A DNA stretch of 51,715 nt from Actinomycetota bacterium (GTDB lineage: Bacteria; Actinomycetota; Actinomycetes; Actinomycetales; Dermatophilaceae): contig JAIUOP010000020.1 of the NCBI GenBank assembly GCA_020161815.1, positions 1 through 51,715 of the forward strand, written 5' to 3'. The notes under the pieces were generated by a model. The model ran no database searches and was not told the origin of the DNA. It saw nothing but the letters and a program-made list of their open reading frames with translations. Both the position numbers and the translations under genes were made by a program. This document shows positions 1-8,535 of this stretch, in pieces; position 1 is the first letter of the stretch; each line of letters opens with the position of its first letter.

Positions 1-62
1 GCCAGTCCTACCGCATGCTCCAAGCCCGCCAACGTCGAGGAGGACCGCCCCTGACCCCCTGA
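1..62 (+). CDS. istB: IstB-like ATP-binding protein of IS21 element, C-terminal fragment
   Basis: Reading frame 3 gives a short basic C-terminus beginning QSYRMLQARQRR and ending at a TGA at 60-62. A Gly/Glu-x-SYRxRxxR-type tail is characteristic of IstB, the AAA+ helper of the IstA transposase. Only the last 19 residues are present because the gene enters from the left edge. The identification rests on the tail motif and on the IS21-like terminal DNA just downstream. It agrees with the element end but would be weak alone. Confidence 0.55.
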   Translation, partial: QSYRMLQARQRRGGPPLTP

Positions 63-127
63 ACAACCCGCAGAGGGTGGGGACTTTCACCTGGCCAAAA
101 CCGGGGACCTCCACTTGGCCATTGACA
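1..127. mobile_element. End of an IS21-family insertion sequence
   Basis: The first bases encode the tail of an IstB-like protein. The following non-coding part carries two related subterminal repeats of the form GGGGACnTnCACnTGGCC, at about 75-92 and 103-119, and finishes with TTGACA at 122-127. Several subterminal repeats and a 5'-TG...CA-3' terminus are typical of IS21-family ends. The adjacent host DNA starts with GATGACGCTC repeated twice in tandem (128-137, 138-147). This is longer than the usual IS21 target duplication and may be coincidental. The other end of the element is outside the window. Confidence 0.7.
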
Positions 128-392
128 GATGACGCTCGATGACGCTCACATCCATCGTCTATTTCAGACCTCACGCTCCCCGTTGCTGCGTCTGGCACAG
201 TCACAGCGACGGGACGCCACCGGCAACAGGCCTCTTGCCACGTGAGCACAGCACTCGGCTCTGCAGGCCTGCGCATTCCGCAGCGAAGGCGAGTGCTACG
301 GGGCACGTGGCCAGCCAAAAAAGCCATCAAATTCGGGAGCGAGACGGCTCTATCGATCGACGCGGCTCACCACGCGTCCACCCCAGCTGCTC

Positions 393-1244
393 TCAGAGGG
401 AGCTGTTCTGCACATAGCTGAGCGAGCGGACCATGAGCCCGCCCATCCGCTCAAGGTCCAAGGACGGGGCCGTGAAGCGATCGAGGGGGCCGAGGGGCCG
501 ACCAGCGCGCCAGCCCGGCGAGAGCCCGTCAGCGACACCGGCGGCAAGGCGGCTGGCGGTTCGCACCGCAGACGGCTCCACCGTCCAGAGAGTGTCGAAG
601 AGGCGGCCGCCGTCAGGTCGGCCCATCTGACCGGGACGCTCGGTGCCGACCAGACAGGCCGTCACTTCAGCGGAATCGCAGATCACAATCCACTCGCGGC
701 TCATGGGCGCGGCATCCGGCAACGCGACCGGCTGCAGACCCGATGCCGAACCGACCGCGTCCGCACCAACAGCGAAAACAACGGCCACCGCAGCCGTGCG
801 GGACAGTTCGACCCACCGGTCCAAAGATGCCTCCAAGAAAGCCAGCCGTTGAAAGGCGCCAAACAGAAGCGGTTCCCTTGAGGAAGAGGCCGCCTCATCC
901 TCGATCGCACGACTGAGCGCGGTCAGCGTCCGCTTGGTCAGCTGCTGGAGTGCGATCTCCGGGTGCGCCCGCCTCAAAGCGGCATACACCGACGCGGGCT
1001 GGTCCTGTCGGGGCACCAGCTGCCGAATGGCCGCTGCCAGACCAAGTCCGGATTCGCGCCACCGCACCACCTCGAGGACTCGGCGCATCTCATCCGCGCT
1101 GTACCGACGGTGGCCCCCACCGGCCCGGTGGGCCCGTGGGAAATGGTGGCGCTGCTCCCAGCTGCGGATTGTTGCCACCGACAGTCCCGTATGGCGCGAA
1201 AGCTCCCCAATGGAGAGGTCAGCGTCTCCCACCGACTCAACCAT
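393..1244 (-). CDS. MerR-family regulator with DICT sensory domain
   Basis: A 283-residue protein with an N-terminal MerR winged helix-turn-helix (about residues 10-80; LSIGELSRHTGLSVATIRSW, then a GGGHRRYS wing). The C-terminal half (about 120-240) matches the DICT domain found in diguanylate cyclases and two-component proteins: an FQRLAFLEASLDR helix, a hydrophobic VAVVFAVGAD strand, a REWIVICDS strand and an RLFDTLWT strand. It lacks the cobalamin-binding domain of LitR/CarH. ATG at 1244 has a good GGAGGA site upstream. The gene is divergent from the carotenoid operon, and the 82-bp spacer holds overlapping promoters, so control of crtE and of itself is the likely role. The ligand or signal is unknown; light or redox is only a guess. 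Confidence 0.85.
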   Translation of the reverse strand: MVESVGDADLSIGELSRHTGLSVATIRSWEQRHHFPRAHRAGGGHRRYSADEMRRVLEVVRWRESGLGLAAAIRQLVPRQDQPASVYAALRRAHPEIALQQLTKRTLTALSRAIEDEAASSSREPLLFGAFQRLAFLEASLDRWVELSRTAAVAVVFAVGADAVGSASGLQPVALPDAAPMSREWIVICDSAEVTACLVGTERPGQMGRPDGGRLFDTLWTVEPSAVRTASRLAAGVADGLSPGWRAGRPLGPLDRFTAPSLDLERMGGLMVRSLSYVQNSSL

Positions 1245-1262
1245 CGCTTCCTCCGGGCGTCA

Positions 1263-1296
1263 TGTATAGATTTAGCTCCACAGACTGTCTAGGTTG
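1263..1296. promoter_or_regulatory. Overlapping divergent promoters of the MerR gene and crtE
   Basis: On the minus strand TAGACA (plus 1286-1291) and TATACA (plus 1263-1268) are separated by 17 bp, a good sigma-70-type promoter for the regulator. On the plus strand TAGGTT (1290-1295) is a plausible -10 for crtE. The regulator's -35 and the crtE -10 therefore share bases. TGTATAG (1263) and TGTCTAG (1286) form a direct repeat with a 23-bp period. TGTCTAG also occurs in the idi/SRPBCC promoter region (9197). This is a candidate operator for the MerR protein. Confidence 0.55.
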
Positions 1297-1326
1297 CCAG
1301 AAGCGACCATCGACCGGGGAGGTTTC

Positions 1327-2382
1327 GTGAGCAGGCGGACGGCTGACAACGAGCTGAACCTGATTGTCGGCGACGGTCACACCCGGGCCCTAACGATCTG
1401 CCCTGACCACACTGCCCTATGGGAGGCAATGGCGCTCTCCACACGCGGGGGCAAGCGCTTCCGGCCTGCCTTGGTCTCAGCAGTCCACGACGCCTTGGGT
1501 GGCTCGGCGCACGTCGCCGTGGCGCAGGTCGGGGCTGCGGTCGAGCTTCTCCACACGGCCTTCATCGTTCACGATGACGTCATCGACGGTGACGACATCC
1601 GCCGAGGTCAACTCAACGTCAGTGGTACCTTCCGTGAGCGCGCCCGAGCTGCAGGCGTCGACTCCGCGGGCGCATCGATCTATGCCGTGACGGCCGGGAT
1701 TCTTGCAGGTGATCTGGCAATTGCCGCGGCGATGCGGGCCGTCGGCGGGTGCGAGGCGCCTCGCGACGTGGTCCTCAAACTGCTCGATCTTTTCGACGAG
1801 GCCCTCCACGTCACCGCCTCCGGCGAGCTCGCCGACGTCCGCCTCTCCCTCGCAACAACGTCCTCGCTCGCCGACAGCCTCCAGATGGCCGAGCAGAAGA
1901 CCAGCGCCTACTCCTTCTCCCTGCCGATGCACGCCGGGGCACTGCTGGCCGGAGCCGCCGACGATCTATGCGCCGACCTGGCCGCAGCCGGACGGCAGAT
2001 GGGAATGGCCTTTCAGCTCCTCGACGACCTCATCGGCGTCTTCGGTGACCCTGACCGGACCGGGAAGAGCGCCACCAGCGACCTACGCACCCACAAGCAG
2101 ACACCTCTGCTTGCCCATGCACAGACCACGCCCCAGTGGCCCCGGATCGAGGGTTACACCGGGCGCGAGCTCTCGATCAGCGAACTCCAGGAGGTCCGCG
2201 CCCTGCTCACTACCTCGGGGTCCCGAGCCTTCATCGAGGACCTGGCAAGTAGCTACCTGGCCAGCGCGCGCGGGGCCGTGCAAAGGCTCGGACTGGATGA
2301 GGACATCTTTGCTTTGGCGCTACCGGCCAGTGGCCTGCTCGTCCCACCCACCGCGCCCGCCCCCTCGGAGTCCAACGCGTGA
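1327..2382 (+). CDS. crtE: Geranylgeranyl diphosphate synthase
   Basis: A trans-isoprenyl diphosphate synthase that condenses IPP with allylic diphosphates to make C20 GGPP for phytoene synthesis. The first aspartate-rich motif is DDVID (residues 83-87 in VHDDVIDGDD) and the second is DDLIGVFGD near residue 232. The second motif has the DDxxG form seen in many actinobacterial synthases. GGKRFRP near residue 41 matches the family's substrate-binding segment. The frame is open to a TTG at 1294, but GTG 1327 is preceded by GGGGAGGT with proper spacing, so I start there (351 residues). The stop overlaps the crtB start (GTGA), and this is the first gene of the operon. Confidence 0.9.
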   Translation: MSRRTADNELNLIVGDGHTRALTICPDHTALWEAMALSTRGGKRFRPALVSAVHDALGGSAHVAVAQVGAAVELLHTAFIVHDDVIDGDDIRRGQLNVSGTFRERARAAGVDSAGASIYAVTAGILAGDLAIAAAMRAVGGCEAPRDVVLKLLDLFDEALHVTASGELADVRLSLATTSSLADSLQMAEQKTSAYSFSLPMHAGALLAGAADDLCADLAAAGRQMGMAFQLLDDLIGVFGDPDRTGKSATSDLRTHKQTPLLAHAQTTPQWPRIEGYTGRELSISELQEVRALLTTSGSRAFIEDLASSYLASARGAVQRLGLDEDIFALALPASGLLVPPTAPAPSESNA

Positions 2383-3260
2383 ACACCCACCCGTCACACG
2401 ACAGAGACCTGCTGTACGACACCGTGGCCCAACGCAGTGCCGCCCTGGTCATCTCCGCCTACTCCAGCTCCTTCGGCCTGGCCTCCCGCCTCCTGCCCCG
2501 CCCCCTGCGCGCCCACATCGCCAACCTCTACGCCCTCGTGCGCCTCGCCGACGAGATCGTCGACCAGCCGCCAAGTCCCTCCGCGATTCCTGCGCGCTCT
2601 CGCGCCCTCGACGAGCTCCAAGCACAGACCCATCGCGTGCTCGCGGAGGGCCACAGCACCAACCTGGTCGTCCACGCCTTCGGGATCACCGCCAACGATT
2701 GCGGCATCGACTCGAGCCTGATCGACCCCTTCTTCACCTCCATGCGCATGGACCTGCACCTCGTGACGAACACCCCCGAAACCTTCGCCGAGTACGTCTA
2801 CGGCTCCGCCGAGGTCGTGGGCCTGATGTGCCTACGAGCGTTCCTGCGCCACGAGGACCCCCACGGCGACTTCCAGGCCCGTTATGCCGCACTCACCCCC
2901 GGCGCGCGAGCGCTTGGGGCCGCCTTCCAGAAAGTCAACTTCCTGCGCGACCTCGCCGACGACCACGGCCGCCTCGGCCGGTCCTACTTCCCCGGACTGG
3001 ATCCCAACGAACTAACCGAGGCCGACAAGCAGCAGTTGGTGGACGACATCGACACCGACCTCGCGACTGCTGCGTCGGCCATCCCTGAACTGCCAACGAG
3101 CAGCCGCCGGGCCGTCCTGGCCGCCCACGCCACCTTTGCCGAGCTCAGCGCACTGCTGCGCCGCACCCCGGCCTCGACGATCCGCACCACCCGGGTGCGC
3201 GTCCCGGCCTACGTCAAAGTCCGCCGAGTCACCCGCGCGCTGCTCGAGGGTCCACGATGA
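2379..3260 (+). CDS. crtB: Phytoene synthase
   Basis: Squalene/phytoene synthase family; joins two GGPP molecules head to head into C40 phytoene. The two aspartate-rich motifs are visible: DEIVD at residues 58-62 and NFLRDLADDHGRLGRSYFP from about residue 187. The length of 293 residues is normal. The GTG start overlaps the crtE stop as GTGA and the end overlaps crtI as ATGA, indicating translational coupling. Nothing suggests a C30 enzyme; the upstream GGPP synthase supports a C40 pathway. Confidence 0.93.
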   Translation: MNTHPSHDRDLLYDTVAQRSAALVISAYSSSFGLASRLLPRPLRAHIANLYALVRLADEIVDQPPSPSAIPARSRALDELQAQTHRVLAEGHSTNLVVHAFGITANDCGIDSSLIDPFFTSMRMDLHLVTNTPETFAEYVYGSAEVVGLMCLRAFLRHEDPHGDFQARYAALTPGARALGAAFQKVNFLRDLADDHGRLGRSYFPGLDPNELTEADKQQLVDDIDTDLATAASAIPELPTSSRRAVLAAHATFAELSALLRRTPASTIRTTRVRVPAYVKVRRVTRALLEGPR

Positions 3261-4849
3261 GCTCGACGACGCCGGGACGCGCCGTGGTGATCGGAGGCGG
3301 CATCGCCGGCTTGGCCACCGCCGCCCTCCTGGCCGCCCGCGGCCACGACGTGGACCTCTTTGAGAAGAACGACGACCTTGGTGGGCGCGTCGGCTCCCTC
3401 ACCCGCGAGGGCTACCGCTTCGACACCGGCCCGTCGTGGTACCTCATGCCCGAGGTCTTCGACCACTTCTTCCGGCTCCTCGGCACGAGCGCGGCCGACG
3501 AGCTCGACCTGGTCTCCCTCGACCCCAGCTACCGTGTGTTCTTCGAGGGCGGCCATCCACCGGTGGACGTACACGGCGACCGCGCGCGCAACCAGAACCT
3601 GTTCGAGAGCATCGAGGCCGGGGCCGGGAGGGCACTAGGGGCCTACCTCGACTCGGCGGGCGAGGTCTATGACCTGGCACTGCGCCGCTTCCTCTACGCC
3701 ACCTTCGCGCGGCCGCAGGCCCTGATGCATCGCGAGATCTTGCGCAGCGGACCACGCCTGGCACCGTTGCTCACCCGCTCGCTGCGCACACACGTCGCCC
3801 ACCAGTTCACTGACCACAGGCTCCAACAGGTCCTTGGCTATCCAGCCGTCTTCCTCGGCTCAGCCCCTGAGCGCACACCAGGTCTCTACCACCTCATGAG
3901 CCACCTCGACCTCGACGGACCGGTCCTGTACCCGCAAGGTGGCTTCGTCACGCTCATCGACGCCATCGCCGGCCTAGCCCGACGCCACGGCGCCCGGCTC
4001 CACACCGGGACTCCAGTGACCCGGATCCTCACCCGGAACGCGTCAACCCCGGGGCGTCGCCGACACGCCCAGGCCTGCGGCGTCGAGGTCGAGGAGAGCG
4101 GCCAGAAGCACTCTGTCGAGGCCGACCTCGTCGTTGGGGCGGCCGACCTTCACCACGTCGAGCAGGCCCTGCTACCTACGCACCTGCGCACGCACCCAGA
4201 AAGCGCGTGGCGCCGGCGCACCCCCGGGCCCGGCGCCGTCCTGGCGTTGCTCGGCGTGCGCGGCCCCCTCCCCCAACTGCCGCACCACTCGCTGTTCTTC
4301 ACCCGCGACTGGGACCGCAACTTCAGTGACATCTTCGGCCCCGCCGCGCGCGTGCCTGAGCCAGCCTCCATCTACGTCTGCAAGCCCTCCGCCACCGACC
4401 CCAGCACGGCGCCGCCGGGATGCGAGAACCTCTTCGTACTCATCCCCGTCCCAGCCGATGTCTCCATTGGCTCCGGCGGACCCGACGGCCACGGTGATCC
4501 GCGAGTCGAGCGGGCGGTTGACGCCGCCATCGCGCAGATCTCGACCTGGGCGGGCATCAGGGACCTGTCCGACAGAGTCGAGGTCCGCGAGAGCATCGGA
4601 CCGCAGGACTTCGCGCAACGCTTCAACGCATGGAAAGGGGGAGCCCTCGGGCTCGAGCACTCCCTGCGCCAGAGCGCGTTCCTGCGACCAACCAATGTCT
4701 CCCGGCGCGTCGACGGCCTCCTCTACGCAGGAGCCAGCACCACTCCAGGCGTCGGTCTACCGATGTGCCTCATCAGCGCCCAGCTCGTCGTCAAGAGAAT
4801 CACCGGGGATCACAGCCCCGGCCCACTGCCCATCCCGCAGGAGGCCTGA
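3257..4849 (+). CDS. crtI: Phytoene desaturase
   Basis: FAD-dependent desaturase converting phytoene to lycopene or similar. The N-terminal dinucleotide fold VVIGGGIAGLATAAL starts near residue 10 and is followed by FEKNDDLGGRVGS and the FDTGPSWYLMPEVF segment typical of CrtI. The C-terminal FAD-binding signature GLLYAGASTTPGVGLPM lies near residues 493-510. The 530-residue length is standard. It overlaps crtB by ATGA. The lycopene cyclase half-gene begins 3 bp after its stop, with the CAGGAGG ribosome site lying inside the crtI end. Desaturation number cannot be read from sequence, but a full set of steps to lycopene is expected because cyclases follow. Confidence 0.93.
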   Translation: MSSTTPGRAVVIGGGIAGLATAALLAARGHDVDLFEKNDDLGGRVGSLTREGYRFDTGPSWYLMPEVFDHFFRLLGTSAADELDLVSLDPSYRVFFEGGHPPVDVHGDRARNQNLFESIEAGAGRALGAYLDSAGEVYDLALRRFLYATFARPQALMHREILRSGPRLAPLLTRSLRTHVAHQFTDHRLQQVLGYPAVFLGSAPERTPGLYHLMSHLDLDGPVLYPQGGFVTLIDAIAGLARRHGARLHTGTPVTRILTRNASTPGRRRHAQACGVEVEESGQKHSVEADLVVGAADLHHVEQALLPTHLRTHPESAWRRRTPGPGAVLALLGVRGPLPQLPHHSLFFTRDWDRNFSDIFGPAARVPEPASIYVCKPSATDPSTAPPGCENLFVLIPVPADVSIGSGGPDGHGDPRVERAVDAAIAQISTWAGIRDLSDRVEVRESIGPQDFAQRFNAWKGGALGLEHSLRQSAFLRPTNVSRRVDGLLYAGASTTPGVGLPMCLISAQLVVKRITGDHSPGPLPIPQEA

Positions 4850-4852
4850 CCC

Positions 4853-5200
4853 GTGCGCCACCTCGCGTATGCAGCCATGCTCGCGTTCTGCGTGGCCGGC
4901 ACCCTCCCCCTCGTGCCCGCCTTCAGGCTCACCGTGCTGCGCCAGCCCCGGCGGCTGGCGCTGGCGATCCTCATCGCCGGGCTGCCGTTCCTGCTGTGGG
5001 ACGTGTGGGCCACCCACGTCGGTCACTGGTGGTTCGACGCGGACCAGACTTTGCCATGGCGCGTGGTCCAGCTACCGATCGAAGAGATCTTCTTCTTCGT
5101 CGTCATCCCGCTGGTCTCGATCCTGACACTCGAGGCCGTCAAGGTCGTGCTCCGCGGCGGTCGGGGCACGACCCACACCCTTGGGGAGCGCGAGCCGTGA
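4853..5200 (+). CDS. crtYc: Lycopene cyclase subunit (CrtYc/CrtYe type)
   Basis: A small integral membrane protein of 115 residues with three hydrophobic segments. It carries the conserved acidic motif QLPIEEIFFFVVIPL (about residues 75-90), found in the small-subunit lycopene cyclases of actinobacteria and in the fungal/archaeal CrtY domain. It would work as a heterodimer with the next gene. The GTG start has CAGGAGG about 10 bases upstream. The Yc/Yd (beta), Ye/Yf (epsilon) and LbtA/B types cannot be told apart by eye. Absence of a lycopene elongase (CrtEb) argues against the C50 route. The symbol is given for the family; ring type is unproven. Confidence 0.85.
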   Translation: MRHLAYAAMLAFCVAGTLPLVPAFRLTVLRQPRRLALAILIAGLPFLLWDVWATHVGHWWFDADQTLPWRVVQLPIEEIFFFVVIPLVSILTLEAVKVVLRGGRGTTHTLGEREP

Positions 5201-5529
5201 GCTACACCGTGTTGGCAGCCATCGCCGTCGTGCTGGCCCTGGGCATCGATCAGCTGATCCTGGGAACCAAGGTAACCAGCACCCGGGCGTGGTGGGTCGC
5301 CTACTCGATCATCCTCTTCTTCCAGCTGCTCACCAACGGCTGGCTCACCGGCCGCCGGATCGTGCAGTACGACCCGAACGCGATCATCGGCTCGGGCTCG
5401 GTTAGCCTCCTCGGCGACGGGCGACTGATTTTTGCGCCCGTTGAGGACCTGGCCTTCGGGTTCGCGCTCGTGCTGCTCACGTGCGTGGTGTGGACCCGCC
5501 TCGCGCCACCATCCCGCCTAGCGCCGTGA
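5197..5529 (+). CDS. crtYd: Lycopene cyclase subunit (CrtYd/CrtYf type)
   Basis: The second half of the two-gene lycopene cyclase, 110 residues with three membrane segments and the paired motif FAPVEDLAFGFALVLLT near residues 77-93, equivalent to PIEE in its partner. GTG 5197 overlaps the stop of the partner (GTGA), and the end overlaps the P450 start in the same way. With the upstream gene it should form beta or epsilon rings on lycopene. Much longer open frames can be drawn upstream, but they run through crtI in another frame and are not coding. Confidence 0.85.
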   Translation: MSYTVLAAIAVVLALGIDQLILGTKVTSTRAWWVAYSIILFFQLLTNGWLTGRRIVQYDPNAIIGSGSVSLLGDGRLIFAPVEDLAFGFALVLLTCVVWTRLAPPSRLAP

Positions 5530-6872
5530 GCCAGCGCACTCGCCCCTTCGCGCCGACCGAGCTGGGGCTACCCGGACCCACCGGCCTGGACATGGCCCGG
5601 TCGTTTCGTGACATCCGCGCCGACCCCGTCGCCTTCCTCTCAGGCACCGCGCACCGCTACGGCGACCTCGTAGCGTTCCCCGTGCCCGGTCCACCGGTGC
5701 TGCTGGTGAACGAGCCCGCGCAGGTCACCGCCATCCTCCAGACCGGGGCGCGCGCGTGGACCAAGGACACGACCCAATACCGTGCGCTGCGACGCGTGAC
5801 CGGTCCCGGTCTCCTGGCCACCGCCGAGCCTGACTGGCTCCAGCACCGCCGACTGGCAACACCCGCGTTCCACCGCGACCGGCTGGCCGCCCTGAGCGCG
5901 CGCGTGCGCGCGCTGATCGCGCGCGACGCTGCACTCATGCTCAACCGGCAGGGAGCAGCCGTCATCGATGTCGCCCCCGTCATGGACCGCATCAGCCTGA
6001 CGGCGATGGGCACCACGCTGTTTTCCGACGACTTCGAGAAGCTGGCGCCAACCCTGCTCACGGCCTCCCGGGCCGCCTCCGGGGCAGTGGTCGCCCTCGG
6101 CCGGTCCATCCTGCCCGGAGCCCGGTGGCTCCCCTCACCGACCAACGCTCGTCTCCTGCGCGCCCGCCGATCGCTCGCCGCTGCTTCGAGGTCACTGGTG
6201 GCCTCCCGGCGGCGCCATTCCCCTCGGCCCAACGACGCCGGTGACCTTCTCGGGCTCCTGCTCGCCAGCTCCCTCAACGACGAGCAGGTGCACTCAGAGA
6301 TCGTGACGATGATGATCGCCGGCCACGAGACCGTGGGCGCCGCCATGGCGTGGACACTCATGCTGCTGGCCGAGCACCAGTCCGTCCAGGACGCCGTCCG
6401 TCGCGAGGCCAACCTCGGAGACGCCAGCCTCAGCGGCAGTCATTCACATCTGCCGCTGACGCGCGCCGTCATCGACGAGGCGCTGCGGCTCTACCCCAGC
6501 GCGTGGGTGCTCTCCCGCCGCGCCACCCAAGCCACTCGCTTGGCCGACCTCGACGTGCCGGCCGGCACCCAAGTCATCATCAGCCCGTGGCTGCTGCACC
6601 GGCACCCCGCCCACTGGTCCGATCCCGAGACGTTCCGCCCCGACCGCTTCCTCGACGCCCCCGGTCGACGCGCCAGCTACCTCCCCTTCGGGCAAGGCCC
6701 GCGCCTATGCATTGGGCGCGAGATGACGCTCGGCCAGATGGCCATTGCGCTCCAAGTCATCCTCGCCACCCACCACGTCGGGCTCCCCCAGCCCTGGACG
6801 CGTCCGCGTCCCGAGGCGCTCGTGACTATCCACCCCCGAGGCGGCATGCCGCTGACCCTCACCCACCGATGA
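5526..6872 (+). CDS. Cytochrome P450, CYP175-like carotenoid hydroxylase
   Basis: A complete 448-residue soluble P450. The oxygen-binding I-helix AGHETVGAAMAW is near residue 266, the ExxR motif EALRLYPSAW near 317, and the heme-thiolate segment FGQGPRLCIGRE has its Cys near 394. From memory it resembles Thermus CYP175A1, a beta-carotene 3-hydroxylase. Shared features are T-x-QYRAL-x-R-x-TG-x-GLL near residue 80, EALRLYP-x-AW-x-L-x-RR, and a C-terminal P-x-GG-x-P. Its place after the cyclases and before a glycosyltransferase suggests that it creates the ring hydroxyl that is then glycosylated. GTG 5526 overlaps the preceding stop. The redox partner is not encoded nearby. Confidence 0.85.
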   Translation: MSQRTRPFAPTELGLPGPTGLDMARSFRDIRADPVAFLSGTAHRYGDLVAFPVPGPPVLLVNEPAQVTAILQTGARAWTKDTTQYRALRRVTGPGLLATAEPDWLQHRRLATPAFHRDRLAALSARVRALIARDAALMLNRQGAAVIDVAPVMDRISLTAMGTTLFSDDFEKLAPTLLTASRAASGAVVALGRSILPGARWLPSPTNARLLRARRSLAAASRSLVASRRRHSPRPNDAGDLLGLLLASSLNDEQVHSEIVTMMIAGHETVGAAMAWTLMLLAEHQSVQDAVRREANLGDASLSGSHSHLPLTRAVIDEALRLYPSAWVLSRRATQATRLADLDVPAGTQVIISPWLLHRHPAHWSDPETFRPDRFLDAPGRRASYLPFGQGPRLCIGREMTLGQMAIALQVILATHHVGLPQPWTRPRPEALVTIHPRGGMPLTLTHR

Positions 6873-8023
6873 TCGACCTTCTCGCCGCAGCCATCGTCGC
6901 TGCCGCACTCCTACTCGGGCACCGACTAGGCCACAACCTGCGAACCCTGCCAGAAACTCACCCGAGCGAGGCCCCGTCGGGCGCGTCCGCCATGGGCGTG
7001 GCCGTCGTCGTGCCGGCACGCAACGAAGAATCCACCCTGCCCACACTCCTGTCTTCCCTTGCCCACCAGCGCGCGACCATCTCCTCTATCACCGTCGTCG
7101 ACGACAACTCCACCGACCGCACCGCCGAGGTCGCCGGCGCGGCCGGCGCGACCGTCCTCAACCCCGGCACTCCCCCGACCTCATGGACCGGCAAAGCCTG
7201 GGCCTGCCACCGCGGCGCGTCCGCCACCGAGGAACCCCTTCTGCTCTTCCTCGACGCCGACACCTGCCTGGCACCAGATGCCCTCGACCGACTCCTCAGC
7301 GCCCACCGCGACCAGGGCGGGCTCGTCAGCGTCCAACCCTTCCACGAGACCAGGCGGCCACATGAGCAGCTCTCGGCCTATTTCAACGCCGTCGCGACCC
7401 TGGGCAGCGGACTCACCGCCACCACCTCGACAGATCAAGTACTCGCCTTCGGTCCATGCCTGCTCACCTCCCGAACCGGTTACGACTTGGCCGGCGGGCA
7501 TACCGCCGCTCGCCAAGCCGTCCTCGACGACGTGGTCCTCGGCAAGGCCTACCAGCGGGTGGGCCTGCCCGTCACCACATTCATCGGGGGCACGCAGATC
7601 CAGATGCGCAGCTACCCCACCGGCGTACGCCAACTCTTTGAAGGCTGGTCCAAGAACATCGCCAGTGCCGCAACCAGCACGCCACCCATTCCGGCCGCCA
7701 TCACAACGCTCTGGATCACGGCCCATCACCTCGCTGCGCTCATGCTCGCCACCTCGGCGGTCAACGCGATCACCTCTGGCGCGGCCATCACGACGCTGCT
7801 TCACCTCGCAGGATGGCTCACCGGCTACGCGTTCGTCGCCCTGCAACTACGCGCCACTCTGGCCCGGATCGGTAGGTTCGCCCCATGGGCTTGGCTCCTC
7901 TACCCCGTGCCGCTGCTCTTCTTCGACCTCGTCGTCGCCGTCTCAGCCGTACAGACCTTCCTGACCCGCTCCGTGCGCTGGCGCGGACGCGCGATCCCCG
8001 GCGACAGTCACCAGTGGCGATGA
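6869..8023 (+). CDS. CrtQ-like family 2 glycosyltransferase (carotenoid)
   Basis: A 384-residue membrane glycosyltransferase. There is one N-terminal membrane segment (residues 3-20) and a GT-A domain with VVVPARNEE, VVDDNSTDRTA and the DxD-like FLDADTC, followed by C-terminal membrane segments. Compared from memory with staphylococcal CrtQ, it shares the order SVQPxHxTxR, FN, AFGP, GGH and EGWxK. CrtQ adds glucose to a carotenoid carboxylate; here the P450-made hydroxyl is the likelier acceptor. ATG 6869 overlaps the P450 stop, and the end overlaps the acyltransferase (ATGA). The sugar donor is presumably UDP-glucose (inference). Confidence 0.82.
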   Translation: MIDLLAAAIVAAALLLGHRLGHNLRTLPETHPSEAPSGASAMGVAVVVPARNEESTLPTLLSSLAHQRATISSITVVDDNSTDRTAEVAGAAGATVLNPGTPPTSWTGKAWACHRGASATEEPLLLFLDADTCLAPDALDRLLSAHRDQGGLVSVQPFHETRRPHEQLSAYFNAVATLGSGLTATTSTDQVLAFGPCLLTSRTGYDLAGGHTAARQAVLDDVVLGKAYQRVGLPVTTFIGGTQIQMRSYPTGVRQLFEGWSKNIASAATSTPPIPAAITTLWITAHHLAALMLATSAVNAITSGAAITTLLHLAGWLTGYAFVALQLRATLARIGRFAPWAWLLYPVPLLFFDLVVAVSAVQTFLTRSVRWRGRAIPGDSHQWR

Positions 8024-8535
8024 TGTCGCCTGGGCGCAAGCTCGCCCTCATCACAGCCAACGTCGTCGGCTGGGCCGCAGTCCACGTCATCACCGGGTAC
8101 ACCGCGCACCGGCTCCCCCGCGAACGACTCGACCACGACTGGTGGATCCACCGCAGACGCCCATGGGAGAACGACCTAGCCTTCTATCGCTCCAGTCTGC
8201 ACATCCACGCCTGGAAGGACCGCCTCCCCGAGGCCGGCGCCGTCTTCCCTGGCGGCATCAGCAAACGCAGCCTCCCCAGCTTCGAAACCCAGGCCCTCTC
8301 CGCCTTCATCAACGAAACGCGCCGGGCCGAACTCGCCCACTGGTGGGCGCTGGCAGCAACTCCAATCTTCGCCCTTCTCAACCCGCCCATCGCGCTGCCC
8401 GTGACCATCACTTACGGCGTGGGAGCCAACATGCCGTTCATCGCCATCCAGCGCTACAACCGGCAGCGCACCGAGCAAATCCTGGTCAAGCGGGCCCCGG
8501 GTCAAGATAGGTCAGAACCGAGCGGCCAACGGTAG
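8020..8535 (+). CDS. CrtO-like glycosyl-carotenoid acyltransferase
   Basis: A 171-residue protein with an N-terminal hydrophobic segment and a second one near residue 110. It contains ETRRAELAHWW and, further on, ANMPFIAIQRYNRQR. Both match, in order and spacing, staphylococcal CrtO (about 165 residues), the glycosyl-4,4'-diaponeurosporenoate acyltransferase of staphyloxanthin synthesis. It would esterify the sugar of the carotenoid glycoside with a fatty acid, anchoring the pigment in the membrane. ATG 8020 overlaps the glycosyltransferase stop as ATGA. The 3' end overlaps the convergent idi by 24 bp. This is not the CrtO carotene ketolase of cyanobacteria, which shares only the name. Confidence 0.83.
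   Translation: MMSPGRKLALITANVVGWAAVHVITGYTAHRLPRERLDHDWWIHRRRPWENDLAFYRSSLHIHAWKDRLPEAGAVFPGGISKRSLPSFETQALSAFINETRRAELAHWWALAATPIFALLNPPIALPVTITYGVGANMPFIAIQRYNRQRTEQILVKRAPGQDRSEPSGQR

Noticed and set aside
139..417. A 92-codon plus-strand frame next to the IS21 end
   Set aside because: No ribosome site, no recognisable domain and random-looking composition. It overlaps the MerR gene end.
393..1244. B12-dependent light sensor (LitR/CarH)
   Set aside because: The C-terminal half shows a DICT pattern and no cobalamin-binding ExH-type motif.
4853..5529. C50 carotenoid (decaprenoxanthin-type) pathway
   Set aside because: The cyclase halves resemble CrtYe/Yf as well as CrtYc/Yd, but no lycopene elongase of the UbiA family occurs in the locus, and P450, GT and acyltransferase steps follow instead.
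8020..8535. CrtO as a carotene ketolase
   Set aside because: The protein has 171 residues and lacks an FAD-binding fold. It matches the staphylococcal acyltransferase that shares the name.
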